Assembly: GCF_030272615.1 (NCBI RefSeq)
Contig: NC_081410.1
Span: 259,811,533 to 259,875,532 of the forward strand
Length of the DNA: 64,000 nucleotides
Source: Cryptomeria japonica
Lineage: Eukaryota > Streptophyta > Pinopsida > Cupressales > Cupressaceae
Reading direction: 5' to 3'
Position numbers and translations under genes: made by a program. Below the pieces are notes generated by a model that worked only from the letters and a program-made list of their open reading frames with translations, made no database searches and had not been told where the DNA came from. This document shows positions 46,445 through 57,393 of the stretch, in pieces (the first letter of the stretch is position 1; every line of letters begins with the position of its first letter).

Positions 46445-46625
46445 TTTCTTTTGTTGGGTCTGGCCGGATTTTGCTGGTTTTTTGGGGCTTTAGCTGGTTT
46501 TCTCTAGTTATTTCACTGGCTTTTCTTGGGTTTGTTCCTCCTGGTTGCTTAATGCTTTTATCTTGTAAGGTTTTTTTGTAAAGGGTTTCGGGGTCCCTTC
46601 AAAACCTGTTTTTTCTTTAATCAAA
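46445..46625 (+). other. LINE 3' UTR and tail
   Basis: T- and G-rich (GCTGGTTTT repeated) and ends GGGGTCCCTTCAAAACC...TTTAATCAAAAAC, before the AT satellite resumes. Confidence 0.7.
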
Positions 46626-47003
46626 AACAAAAATTAAAATCTAATTAACAAATTGAAAATCTAATTTTTAATCTAAAATTAAAATCTAATATAAATTAAA
46701 AAATTAAAATCTAATCTAATAAGAAAATTAAAAAACTATTCTAAAAAAAATTAATCTAATTAATAAAAATTAAAAATCTAATTAACAAATTAAAAATCTA
46801 ATTAACAAATTAAAATTTTAATTTTAATCTAGAATTAAAATCTAATTTAAATTAAAAAATTAAAATCTAATCTAACTCTAAAATCAAAATCTAAAATCTA
46901 ATTTAACTATAAAATCAAAATATAAAATTAAAAATTTTCCACAATCCATTGAAATCTTGTATGCAACTTTTGGATTAGATTGTGTGAACAATTTTTAACC
47001 ATT

Positions 47004-47100
47004 AATGTTTTGAATCACACTCGTGATTCATGATCATGATTCAAGTCCTTAAGCTATCTTGCATCCTGATGATGAATCACAGAGTGTGATTCGAAACATT
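47004..47100. repeat. Inverted repeat, 19-base arms
   Basis: AATGTTTTGAATCACACTC (47,004-47,022) and GAGTGTGATTCGAAACATT (47,082-47,100) pair with one mismatch. The 59-base loop has further short TGATTCA/TGAATCA complements. GC content is higher than in the surrounding satellite. Confidence 0.75.
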
Positions 47101-47454
47101 GATGCATACAAGAATTAAAATCTAATTAAAATTACTTATCAAACTCTAATTCTTAAAAATCTAAGCCTAAAAATTAAAATCTAATTAAAAGTTAATTATT
47201 AAAATATAATTCTAAAAATCTAAAATAAAAAATAAAATCTCATTAAAAACCTAATTATTAAAATCTAATTCTAAAAATATAAAACAAAAAATAAAATCTC
47301 ATATTAATCTAATTATTAAAATCTAATTCTAAAAATCTAAAACTAAAAAATAGAATCTCATTAAAAGCTAATTATTAAAATCTACTTCTAAAAATCTAAA
47401 ACGAAAAAATAAAATCTCATTAAAAGCTAATTATTAAAATCTAATTCTAAAAAT

Positions 47455-47706
47455 TTGTCTTCGGACATGTCATGTCGTGGTTAAAACACTTCGTTGGTGA
47501 AGCAACCACCAAGGTTAAAACCCTCGTTGTGCTCGCAGGTTTGAACAAGTGAAGTGTGGGGATGAGGTCCCCTGATTGTGGGCTCACCAGTTCATAGCTC
47601 CAGGTCAAAAGCGTTTCACGTGGAGTCGGAGGGCGTGTCATGCCAGCGTCGCCGGTCACGTTAAAAGTTTACCAGGCATTTAAAAAAAATAAAATAAAAA
47701 AAATCC
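47455..47706 (+). mobile_element. tRNA-derived SINE
   Basis: A GC-rich 240-bp block inside the AT satellite. It has an A-box-like TGTCGTGGTTAAAACA (47,474-47,489), a B-box-like GGTTAAAACCC (47,513-47,523) some 30 bases on, a non-tRNA body, and an A-rich end from 47,681. AATTCTAAAAAT at 47,443-47,454 and 47,707-47,718 would be the target duplication, though the satellite itself is rich in this word. No coding. Confidence 0.65.
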
Positions 47707-48070
47707 AATTCTAAAAATCTAAAACTAAAAATGAAAATCTAAATAAAAACTAATTATTAAAATTTCATTTAATTTAATCTAAAACTAAAAATAAAAAAAT
47801 AATTATTAAAATCTAATTAAATATCTAAAAAACTAAAAATGAAAATCTAAATAAAAATTAACTATTAAAATCTAATTTAATTTAATCTAAAACAAAAATT
47901 TAAAATCTAATTAAAACCTAAAAAATTAAAATCTAAATAAAACTAATTATTAAAATCTAATTTAATTTAATCTAAAACAAAAAAATTAAAACTGATTATT
48001 AAAATCTAATTTAAAAATCTAAAAAAGAAAAAAATAAAATCTAAATAAAAACTAACTATTAAAATCTAAA

Positions 48071-48553
48071 TAAAATAAAATAAAGGGGGGCTGGCTACTA
48101 TGTCAGCTGTGTGGGAGCTTCGTGGGCTGTTAAGGCAGCTCCACAGGGTGCTATGACACCTGTGTCGGCTACAACTATGCATGCACAAAAAAAGATTAAA
48201 AAAATAGGCTATGCACAAAATGGATTTGTTGAAAAAAAAAGATCTCCAACAAGCAGAATTGCAAATGTGAGCAAATTTATATGCAAATTGGAAAGTATAG
48301 AGAAGACAATGTTTTAAAATGCCAAATGCAAAATATTGTGAAATATATGAAGTTGGTAACGAAATCTCCTTCAAGTAATTTGAAAATGAGGCTACGCATA
48401 GAGTGTTAGAATCTTTTATGCAAACCTGCAACCAAAAAACATAAAAACCCTCAAGCAAAGCCTGCAACAAAACAAACCAGAAAGCAAAAACCTCTATCAA
48501 GCAAAATAATGAAAGGACAAGGCTGTCCCACCGGCCGTGCCAAATGTGGATGA
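48071..48553. other. No gene seen
   Basis: Transition from AT satellite to microsatellite; no recognisable coding or RNA feature. Confidence 0.4.
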
Positions 48554-48598
48554 AATATATATACACACACACAGACACATATACACATACACACACAG

Positions 48599-48629
<31 letters not shown>

Positions 48630-48670
48630 CACATACATATATATATATATACACATACATACACATACAT

Positions 48671-48726
<56 letters not shown>

Positions 48727-49063
48727 GTATGTACATACATATGTATACATATACACACACACACATATATATGATACATATACATACATATATATATGTA
48801 TGTGTATGTATATATGTATATGTATGTGTATGTATATGTATGTATGTATATGTATATGTATATATACATATATATGTATGTATATGTATGTATATGTATA
48901 TGTATGTATACATATATACATATACATACATACATATATACATACATAAATATATATACATATATACATACATACATATATACATACATAAATATATATA
49001 CATATATACATATACATACATATACATATGTATACATACATATATATATATATATACATGTAT

Positions 49064-49100
<37 letters not shown>

Positions 49101-49242
49101 CATGTATATACATATATGTATGTATATACATGTATATACATACATGTATATATATATATATATACATGTATATATATATATATACATACATATACATGTA
49201 TATATACATGTATATATACATGTATATATATATATATACATG

Positions 49243-49297
<55 letters not shown>
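48554..49297. repeat. Compound AC/AT/ATAC microsatellite, about 740 bp
   Basis: Almost pure alternating purine-pyrimidine sequence: ACACAC runs, then ATATAC/ATACAT, then GTATATAT and a final (AT) run. An approximately 42-bp sub-unit is duplicated around 48,920-49,005. Long Tyr/Ile/His-rich open frames on both strands here are an artefact of the repeat. Confidence 0.97.
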
Positions 49298-49298
<1 letters not shown>

Positions 49299-49874
49299 AG
49301 ATCCATATTTATTTCAACATCCTCAATAGAGTACCTGCAAAATGCACACAATGCAAACCAAAATCTAGACTAGAAACATACATGCTCTAAAACCTACTCC
49401 ATTTCATCGTTTTGTGACAATATTGCTCTCAAAGCACACACAGAGGCTATGAAAAAATGAAGATTTGAGAAATGATGGATACAAGATAAGAATGCTAGAA
49501 TGCAAAAAGTAAGCTCCAATACTAGATTGCCAAATTGCTAAATTGCTAGATTGCTTATTAGGATTGATAAAGATGAAAGAATCCTCTTATATAGAGGACA
49601 CCTTAGAAAATGGTCGGCTAAGATTAAAGGGTATGTAAGAAAAAAAATAAAATAATGAAGGGGTAGGTAGAGGAAAATTAAGAGATAAATGACATGGGTC
49701 ATAGAGTGAAAAAGCTAATGAATTAATTAAATAAATAAATATTTATTTAATTAATAGAGGAAGCGGGACCAATTAAATAAATTAAATATTTATTTAAATA
49801 GGGAAAAGATAATTTAAATAAAAAAATATTTATTTAAATAGGGAAAGGCTAGAAGAAGATAAATGAATTAATTA
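49298..49874. other. Non-coding, with three AT palindromic units
   Basis: No gene. 49,720-49,850 has three units built on AAATAAATATTTATTTAA followed by TAGGGAAA/AGAGGAAG; a similar sequence occurs at 59,690-59,750. Confidence 0.5.
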
Positions 49875-50035
49875 CTAGCATATATATATTCCTATTATAT
49901 ATAAAATACGCTGACTCATATCCTTTCTCTTGGCGCCTATTTGACATTAGGATATAAAATTGATTAAAAATAGGTGCCTCGATAAAGGATATGAGTCGGC
50001 ATATTTTATATATAATAGGAATATATATATGCTAG
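49875..50035. mobile_element. Foldback (MITE-like) hairpin element
   Basis: Arms of about 68 bases (49,875-49,942 and 49,967-50,035) begin and end CTAGCATATATATATTCC / GGAATATATATATGCTAG and pair nearly throughout, including the GC-containing centre (GACTCATATCCTTT / AAAGGATATGAGTC). The loop is about 24 bases. TA lies on both outer sides. Non-coding. Confidence 0.82.
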
Positions 50036-51032
50036 TAGCAGTGACCGCACAAGGTAGAAGAAATTAAATAAGTAGATAATATATAAATTGGTTTTTGTAT
50101 GATTAGGTTTTAGCTTAATTTTTTTGGTTTATGTGTAGATTTAGGGTTACGATGAGAGTTACGATTAATGATATTCATGCATAGGAATTATGCTTAGGAT
50201 TTATGGTCATAGGGGCGACGGTGTTCATTTAGGTATTAGAATATTTTAGACATTTTGATCAAAATAAATTTAGTTTAATACATTATTTAAATACATTTTT
50301 CATATCTCATATGTATAATAAATATGTGATTTTGAAAATATTCGTTAAAAATTGCCAATAGAATTTTGATTATATTTAAATAATTAATTAGTTGTTAATG
50401 TTAATTTAATTAATAATCAATTAAACTAATTGAGTGAGCGTTATTGAAATATTTTCAACAACTTTCATATATTAATAAAATACATTTCTAAAACAAACTC
50501 CAATTTCGACATGAATCAGAAAAATTGTAGCATGTGATGATCAAATTTAAGAACACTGAGTGAAGTGTGGTTTGTTCCAACATGTGTACAAATTCATTCA
50601 AAATCTATACAAGTAGAAAAATATAAATTAGAAGGGCAATACACTTATATTTTGTAGTAATAGCCAGTGCAATACATTTTACAATTGGTACTTATGAATG
50701 TAAAAGTTGTGTCCACGTCTTTGGGTTTATGTGAAGCATTTGTTAAAAACAAAAGCAATTGACATTAATATTAACATTTTAAAATATGCCAATTTAGAGG
50801 TAAAATTGTTTATAATTAATGGTTGGAAAAATTGAAAATCTTATTCTATAATATGGAGGGGGAGTAATGTACATTTTCATTTGTACAAAGCAATATTGAT
50901 GTCATAGAAATTTCATTGTGTTTTCCATGTTGTCAATTTTATGTTAGGGCCCTGTGAGAAGAAATCAAATTATGATTAAGTTTGTCATTTTTATTATTGA
51001 AAATAGTGATTGTCATTAACAGGTTTTAATTT
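50036..51032. other. No gene seen; possible Helitron 3' flank
   Basis: AT-rich. I looked for the CTRR end and preceding hairpin of the minus-strand Helitron and found no convincing match. Confidence 0.4.
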
Positions 51033-53441
51033 TCATAATATAGTAGCATTCAAGTAAGTGGAAAATAGATGTACTTCATGAAAGCAAAACTTACATGAAT
51101 TGTTCTGGATGGATTGAAGCCTTTCTTCTTCTCTTTTCCTGCTAATGATTTGTTTGCCTTTGTTAAATTTCTCATACCTATCATAGTTGAATGGTGGCAT
51201 GATCCGTAGGCCCTGGAAGCTTTTCATGTGAGAGATTGCCACAAATGTGAGACCAGTTCTTTCATTTGGCCCTATATCGATGGTAGCCTTTTGAAGAGTG
51301 AGCCCTTGAGATTTGTGTATCATTAGTGCCCATGCCAAGCACATTGGTATTGAGAAGAACCACCTCTTTCAATTGCTGGAACTGGAATTGAGGATGGATG
51401 ATGATCATCGAATGGTAGTCTGGAGTAATTGTCAAATTCAACTAACACGTATGCTGGTGGTTGAGGTGGTGCACTTCCTGGTTTATAAACAATTTTTCTA
51501 ATATTTCCTAAAGCTCCGTTGACAAGTCTTGCTTCTATCCATAGATTTGATGTCAACATTACTCTGGCATTTTTGAATAATAATAATTCTACATCAAGTT
51601 CATCATCCATTCCACTTTGGTTAGCAATAACATTTCGTACTTTTGATGCAATGCTCCATGCAACTGGATTTTTTAATGATTGTAATTTTTTCTTGTTGTG
51701 GTTGTGAACATTGTCGTTTGTTGAAAATAAATGCACACAACTATCAAATTCTTGGCTGGTTGTTGTATCAATTGTCATAGAAGACCTTGTCATTAGTAAT
51801 ATCCAATCATCCAATGTTGGTTTTGCATCTCTTATGTTCATTAACAGTTGTCGAAACTGTTTTGGTCACTGCCTTGGCCTTCTTGTTGATAGATATGATC
51901 CAAAGTAATAATAGTTGTAAATTGTTCCCACAAAAGTTTTGCCCGACTTCTGCTATTAGATGGTGGCCTATCGTTGGCTGGAGGCAATTGTCTAAGATCA
52001 CCAACCAGAATCATGGATATTCTTGAACATTTTTTAGAACTCTTAACTACCTTACTTTGTCTGTATCATGATATTCACATTTAAACATTTCTATAGTACA
52101 ATAGTTGCAATAGAATGGAATAATTATAATTTTTTAAAATTTCATAGAAGACATACCTGCGAAATTTTCATTAGCATTAGAAGGAAAAGCTTGGTGTAGA
52201 CGTGCATCTATGTTCTCCAATAACCTTTCGCCAATAAAACTCATTTCATCGATCAAGATATATGTGACATGTGCCATCTCTTCTTGGAAGGTAGTTAGTC
52301 TTGTTCCCTGAAGATCTATAAAATCTCTTATGGGTATTCTTAGTCTTGAATGAATGGTCGATGCTCCTATATTGAAGGTAACAACTCCGGTTGGTGCAAG
52401 CACAAGTAGAGGAGATCAATTTGGCATGGAAGCATTTTTTAGTGCTTCATTTATAGCGCCTATTAAATGTGATTTTCCTGTTCCAGCTGTACCTTGAATT
52501 ATCATGAATAAAGGAGGCTTTGTTCCATTAGTAAGGTTGTGCGAAATGATAATATTGAGTGCCTGTTCCTGTTGATTGCTGAGGTTGTGATAGTTGACAA
52601 TCTGTGGTATATCATCATGGATGAGAGAACCAATAGTTTTGACAGTGGCAATGAAATTCATGGCCTTGTCAGTATATTCTTCACCTTCATAATCAATGGA
52701 CCAATTTGTCTCTTTATCTAAGTCCCTCCTGCTGAGCATTTCAAACTCTGAAGTTTGCATTAATTGGCCATGATGAAGCCTAGATATTATCTCCCACTTG
52801 TTTTCTATTGCTTCTTCTTGCCTAGTATCATTTTCTTCAGTTTCAGAAAGTTCAATGTTGTCATCATTCTCGGTTTCTATTGTCCGTTGCATGTGCCATT
52901 GATTGTAATTGAAGTTATCCCAATTTGTTTGTATTGTATCATTATTATTCCCAATGTCCCTTTCAATGTTGCGAAAAGGTTTGTATAGTAGCAATTCTGA
53001 AAAACAAAATGTGAACCATTTCTCTGATCCACGTGGGGGAATGGACACGAACCTAGGGAATACTCTGACAATAGTTGCTCTTTTCCTCACATTCCATTTT
53101 TTCTTGCTTTTTCTATTCGGATTGTATATCCATGATTTTGCTGCATCAATTAATGATATTGCTTCCATAGAAAATGGCCTGTTTCGATATGCATCTATGA
53201 ATGAGACTGTCTGTTCATCATCATTTTTTTCAACATCTTCTACCACGCGCTTGAAAACTTTAGTGGAGACATTCAAATTAATAAATTTTCTGCTACTTTC
53301 TACCAATGGCAATTCCAATAGCATGTGGCTCATTTCTTGTGCTCCAATGTCTCTCTCAATTATTGTTTCAGTTAGTAGTTTTTGATAAGCCTTTGTTGCA
53401 GAATCATCTGGGTTTTCAATATTTGCCAACCGTAGTAACAT
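51033..53441 (-). pseudogene. Helitron helicase region (PIF1-like, superfamily 1)
   Basis: Right to left: end of the Rep linker; Walker A GTAGTGKSH near 52,460-52,490; AGAST-type motif LAPTGVVTFNIGASTIHSRL; Walker B ILIDEMSF near 52,235-52,258; then, after a probable intron from 52,156, VGDLRQLPP near 51,960-51,990; and, after a frameshift near 51,850, the end with ALMIHKSQGLTLQKA and TFVAISHMKSFQGL near 51,205-51,330. These are the PIF1 motifs in order. Unwinds DNA during rolling-circle transposition. Frameshifts also occur near 52,410 and 51,330. Confidence 0.92.
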
Positions 53442-56061
53442 CTGTTGGTATGTTTCAAAACTTTTCTCTGATTTCGCTGCATACTTTGCGATGTATTTAA
53501 TTACTGCATGTCTAGAGAGAACGGGTTGCCAATCAATGTTTGCTCTCCAAAGTTGTAGTATGTACCTATTGTGTGTATTTACTCTATCATCATTTCATGC
53601 GGGTTCAAACTTCTTGTCACCCATTTGTGGATCATTGTACATTTTTGAACCATGCAAATTAATTGGCCAAGGAGCATTGTATCTGTTGGTTAAAAGTGTC
53701 AGTTGGTTGTATAATATTTCAATGTATTCTATTATGAAAATTGTTGTCAAATTAAATTTCTTACCAAAAACATTACTTGTAAACCATTCTTTCTTTTTTC
53801 TTACATAGACATGCTCCTTCTTTGCACATCGTATGTCTTTCAACTATGTTGAGTATTTCTTCATAGTCATTTTCAAAATCAGCTTCTGCAAGCTGTCTTG
53901 TGTTTTTGAGACATGGATGGAAGGAGAAATCTTGAAATGGCTGCAAATAAATTTTGAAATGATTAATTTATGATTTTATAAGTATGTTGATACTGAAGGT
54001 TTTTGCAAAGATCAATGAATAGTTGCAAACATACCTGGAGATTTCGTTGATGTCAATCTTCTCTAGGGTTCCATGCATGAACAATGCTGTCAAAATATTT
54101 TTCTGCATTTTTTTGTTGTACATCATTCGACCAATCAATGTTATCCATGTCTGGTGATCCATGTATCTAGAGAAATCCATGTACATGTGGAGATCCTCTA
54201 TGTTGCCATTCATATCGATACCAATAATCTCTAACATCTAATCCTTTCTCAAGGACATGTTTTCTAAAATTGGAGTTTCGTAGATGCATGTATTGTGCAA
54301 CAATATGTGGATAATCAATGACATTTTTTTTTCGCCATAACTGAGCTTCACGTGGATTTGATGGTGTTATACTTGGCATGAGTGCATGTAAGTCTGGCCA
54401 ATACAAATCTATGGCACTTAAAGTGAAAAATATAGTCGGTGTTCCAATCTGATGTAGCATGTCTGTTAGTTCTGCTCGACATTTTGTCCAGTAAGATCTT
54501 GTACCTCTTAGAGTTGTACCAAATTGCATCAACCTATCAGCTAAATGTGAGTTTGGAATATTCTCCATATGCTTACGTAGTTCCATTATAGTGATTGGCA
54601 ATTCACCTAGATTTCTTTTGATGAAAACAAAAGTTGACGTTTGTGCTCGATGCCTCATAATCATATTTGTAATGTAATATTGGAACTTGGGATGCTTCCC
54701 AAAATGGTTATCTCTGTATTGAATTAGATGCTTTGCATATTCATGGAGATGTACTTGTTTTATTCGAGGCTCCAACCAGTCACATTTCCCATTGGGAGAC
54801 AATGTCGGGAATACCATATCTAGTAGTCCTAATGTAGTATATTCGTTGATTGGAGATCCACCAATCGATGGCCACTCGATCAATGATGATGGATGTGTGT
54901 TATTGTTGTTAATCCATGCACGAATCAACTCCATCTCTCTTTGTGCATTTGGTGGTTTTGATGCCATCGATGTCGTGTGATCAATAATGTTTTCTTCTTT
55001 AGTTTCCAAGAGCTGTCCGACAAACCAAATTTCATTTGTGTCAGAATCTAATTCCATGTTTACAGTTTTCCGCTGTTCAAATATATTTTGATCACATCCT
55101 TCTGATAAATTTTCTAGTGCACATGTATCAATCGTGACGTCTGCATAAAATTTGTCATTCTGAATTTTGTACTGTAGTGCTCTATACACATGGTCTCTGT
55201 TTACTATAAAATTGTAACTCGTCCCGCGTTGATATTTCCTTCGCACTATAATTATTGGCAAGCTTGTAATAGAATGTGGCAATTTTTCTGCTATTTTTTC
55301 AATGTGTTGTGGAAAGCTAATTGTATGTCCTTTATATTTGAATTGACCACCTGTGGCATGCGTAACTTGTAATATTGGATTTAAGCGTGCGATAAGAATT
55401 TCTTCTACTTGCGTCAAGCATGCTAGTTCAGGTGGTTGGGGTCCGGGATCCATATTATTGATAGCTGATAATCTGTTTATTCCTCTCTCTTGCTTGCATC
55501 TGTTGCAAACAGGTCCTTCCGGATTTTGATATACTTTCATTCCAATATAAGATTCTTGGCAAATATGACACATGCAAGGTGATTGGTAGGCATATAAATG
55601 ATTACGAAATGTCATTTGCACCTTTTTAAATTTAGTGCGAAGTAATCCATTTGGATTTGGAGTGTTTTCTGTATTGAAATCGATTGGCAGTTGGGATTCC
55701 CCTTCTCGAATATTTCCAACATTTTGTGTGTTATTTGGATTCAATGTTGTTTGGATAGTTTCCTCCTGAAAACCGATTTCTTGTGGCTGTGCATCTCGAA
55801 CTAGTTGTTGACATGTAATGAAATGTAAAATTTCAGATTCACTATGTTGTGCCGGTAATTCTTGGGTTGAAATTTGTAATCTTCTAGATGCATATGTAGC
55901 TCTTTCCGTTTCATTCCTTCACCTCTTTTGCTCTTCCTTTTAGGCATCTGACATTTGTTCATTTTTTCGTTTCATATATTATCTCTGATATTCTCTTTGA
56001 TATTCTCTTTTATATTCCTTTCTTTATTTTTTAGATTCAAAATATTTCTTCGATCGACCCA
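53442..56061 (-). pseudogene. Helitron Rep (HUH endonuclease) region
   Basis: The start is probably ATG at 56,061 (MGRSKKYFESKK, then basic REYQ repeats with stops). Helitron-like N-terminal domain at 54,167-55,744, with a zinc-like CHICQESYIG...CNRCKQ, MELRKHMENIPNSHLADRLM and the HUH motif HRGSPHVHGF near 54,165-54,200. A TAG follows where Trp is usual. After a 94-base intron (53,941-54,034, GT-AG) come RHTMCKEGACLC, then DPQMGDKKFEP and, after a stop near 53,600, WRANIDWQPVLSRHAVIKYI and AKYAAKSEKS. Cuts and joins strands in rolling-circle transposition. Confidence 0.92.
53941..54034 (-). other. Probable intron in Helitron Rep
   Basis: On the minus strand CTCCAG|GTATGT...TTTGCAG|CCATTT; removing it joins two recognisable Rep segments. 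Plant Helitron genes often contain introns. Confidence 0.6.
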
Positions 56062-56120
56062 TTTCTATAAATTTGTTAAACAAATTAAAAATATATGAGT
56101 GATATACATTGATCTATATA

Positions 56121-56710
56121 ATGTTTAATTGAATTTTGACACTTTCTTTGCGTAATACAATTTATTTAGTCCTTGTATACAAAATTGAACTCAAACTTTT
56201 GTAGTGAGGTTGATAGCCATTGTTTGTATTACATCATTACACAAAGACTCATAAATATATTATAGTAGAATATTATTAGTTGATTTTTAAATATAATTGA
56301 ATTCAATATTTTTGTAGTTAATGTTTAATTGAATTGTGACATGTTCTTTTCCTAATTCAAATTATTTAGTCCTTGTATACAAAATTGAATTCAAACTTTT
56401 GTAGTGAGGTTGATAGCCATTGTTTGTATTACATCATTACACAAAGACTCATAAATGTATTATAGTAGAATATTATTAGTTGATTTTTAAATATAATTGA
56501 ATTCAATATTTTTGTAGTTAATGTTTAATTGAATTGTGACACGTTCTTTTCCTAATTCAAATTATTTAGTCCTTGTATACAAAATTGAATTCAAACTTTT
56601 GTAGTGAGGTAGATAGCCATTGTTTGTATTATATCATTAACAAAGAGACTCATAAATAAATTATAGTTTTATATTATTAGTTGACAATTAAATATAATTG
56701 AATTCAATAC
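56121..56710. repeat. Three tandem copies of a 200-bp AT-rich repeat
   Basis: ATGTTTAATTGAATT recurs at about 56,121, 56,321 and 56,521. The copies share CCTTGTATACAAAATTGAA and GATAGCCATTGTTTGTATTA almost unchanged. Located just upstream (in Helitron orientation) of Rep. Confidence 0.92.
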
Positions 56711-57012
56711 ATTTTGAAAAAGAATGTGCAAGTGCAAGAAATGAAAGAAATAATTTTTGTGGAAAATTTATTATCCATGTATTTCATAGTTTAGAAAACC
56801 ATGTACAATTGATTTTTACAAAATGTGGAATTACCTTTCCACATACATATACATCAAAACAAACTCAACAATTAAGAGGACAAACTAAAGTCTAAAGCCA
56901 AACTCAACTCACTAAAAACAAAAACTAAAATCTAAAGACTTAAAACTCTGAAGAGACACTATGCATATGTTATGTACATATATACTGTGAAGGATGATCC
57001 TTTTTGCATTAT

Positions 57013-57393
57013 TTATTGATTGAGGAAAAGAACAAAGCCTTCTTTGATTTCCCTACAATGTTCTCCTTGAAATTGCATTTCATCATGTGCGATCTCTTTG
57101 AAAAACTGGTCCAATGGTTGAACCTTGAAATTTAAAAAATGCATCATTTCTTGAATGTCACGGACTTGCTGCATGTCTCGATCATTAATTGCTGCTATCT
57201 CAACAACAATATTTTCTAAATGATCAAGAATACCATGGATATGATGTTCGATTCCATGGAATGCTGTATCCATAAATGAAGGGGTGAATATGTTTGAACT
57301 TGACGACTCAGTCGGGGTTGGAGGAGAATTCACAGATTTTTGACTTTCCACTTTGTCGTTACAAAACTCTTCATTGTAACAATGTCCATCCAT
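57013..57393 (-). CDS. Hypothetical 126-residue protein upstream of Helitron Rep
   Basis: Intact frame from ATG at 57,393 (MDGHCYNEEFCNDKVESQ) to TGA at 57,013. It is acidic, with a Ser/Thr/Pro-rich stretch (SPPTPTESSSS) followed by a predicted helical part (HIHGILDHLENIVVEIAAIN and an adjoining helix). Same strand as the Helitron, about 950 bases before Rep. It is the only uninterrupted small frame with ordinary composition here, so it may be an accessory Helitron ORF or a captured fragment. I recognise no family; it could also be chance. Confidence 0.4.
   Translation of the reverse strand: MDGHCYNEEFCNDKVESQKSVNSPPTPTESSSSNIFTPSFMDTAFHGIEHHIHGILDHLENIVVEIAAINDRDMQQVRDIQEMMHFLNFKVQPLDQFFKEIAHDEMQFQGEHCREIKEGFVLFLNQ

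Larger units (their letters stand above)
40348..46625 (+). mobile_element. L1-type LINE with RNase H and an extra ORF3
   Basis: About 6.3 kb on the plus strand. An 11-base repeat AACAAAAATTA at 40,337-40,347 and 46,626-46,636 may be the target duplication, though the flanks are AT-rich. The 5' end is truncated in ORF1. ORF2 (endonuclease, RT, zinc domain, RNase H) is followed by ORF3 and a 180-base 3' UTR ending TTTAATCAAAAAC. The tail sequence GGGGTCCCTTCAAAACC before the A-rich end resembles plant L1 ends. Confidence 0.88.
46637..48070. repeat. AT-rich satellite, unit about 59 bp in the clearest part
   Basis: Built from TTAAAATCTAATT, CTAAAAATCTAAAA and AAAATCTCATTAAAAGCTAATTA blocks. Between 47,180 and 47,454 four and a half units of about 59 bp follow one another. 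The array resumes after a SINE at 47,707 with longer, more degenerate units. Confidence 0.82.

Noticed and set aside
47461-47530. True tRNA gene
   Set aside because: Only box-like motifs are present; the acceptor and anticodon stems do not fold, so a SINE head fits better.
47447-47659. 70-codon minus-strand ORF
   Set aside because: Lies within the SINE and has no coding signal of its own.
48066-49390. Open frames up to 391 codons on both strands (Tyr/Ile/His/Thr-rich)
   Set aside because: Translations of the AC/AT microsatellite; composition excludes real genes.
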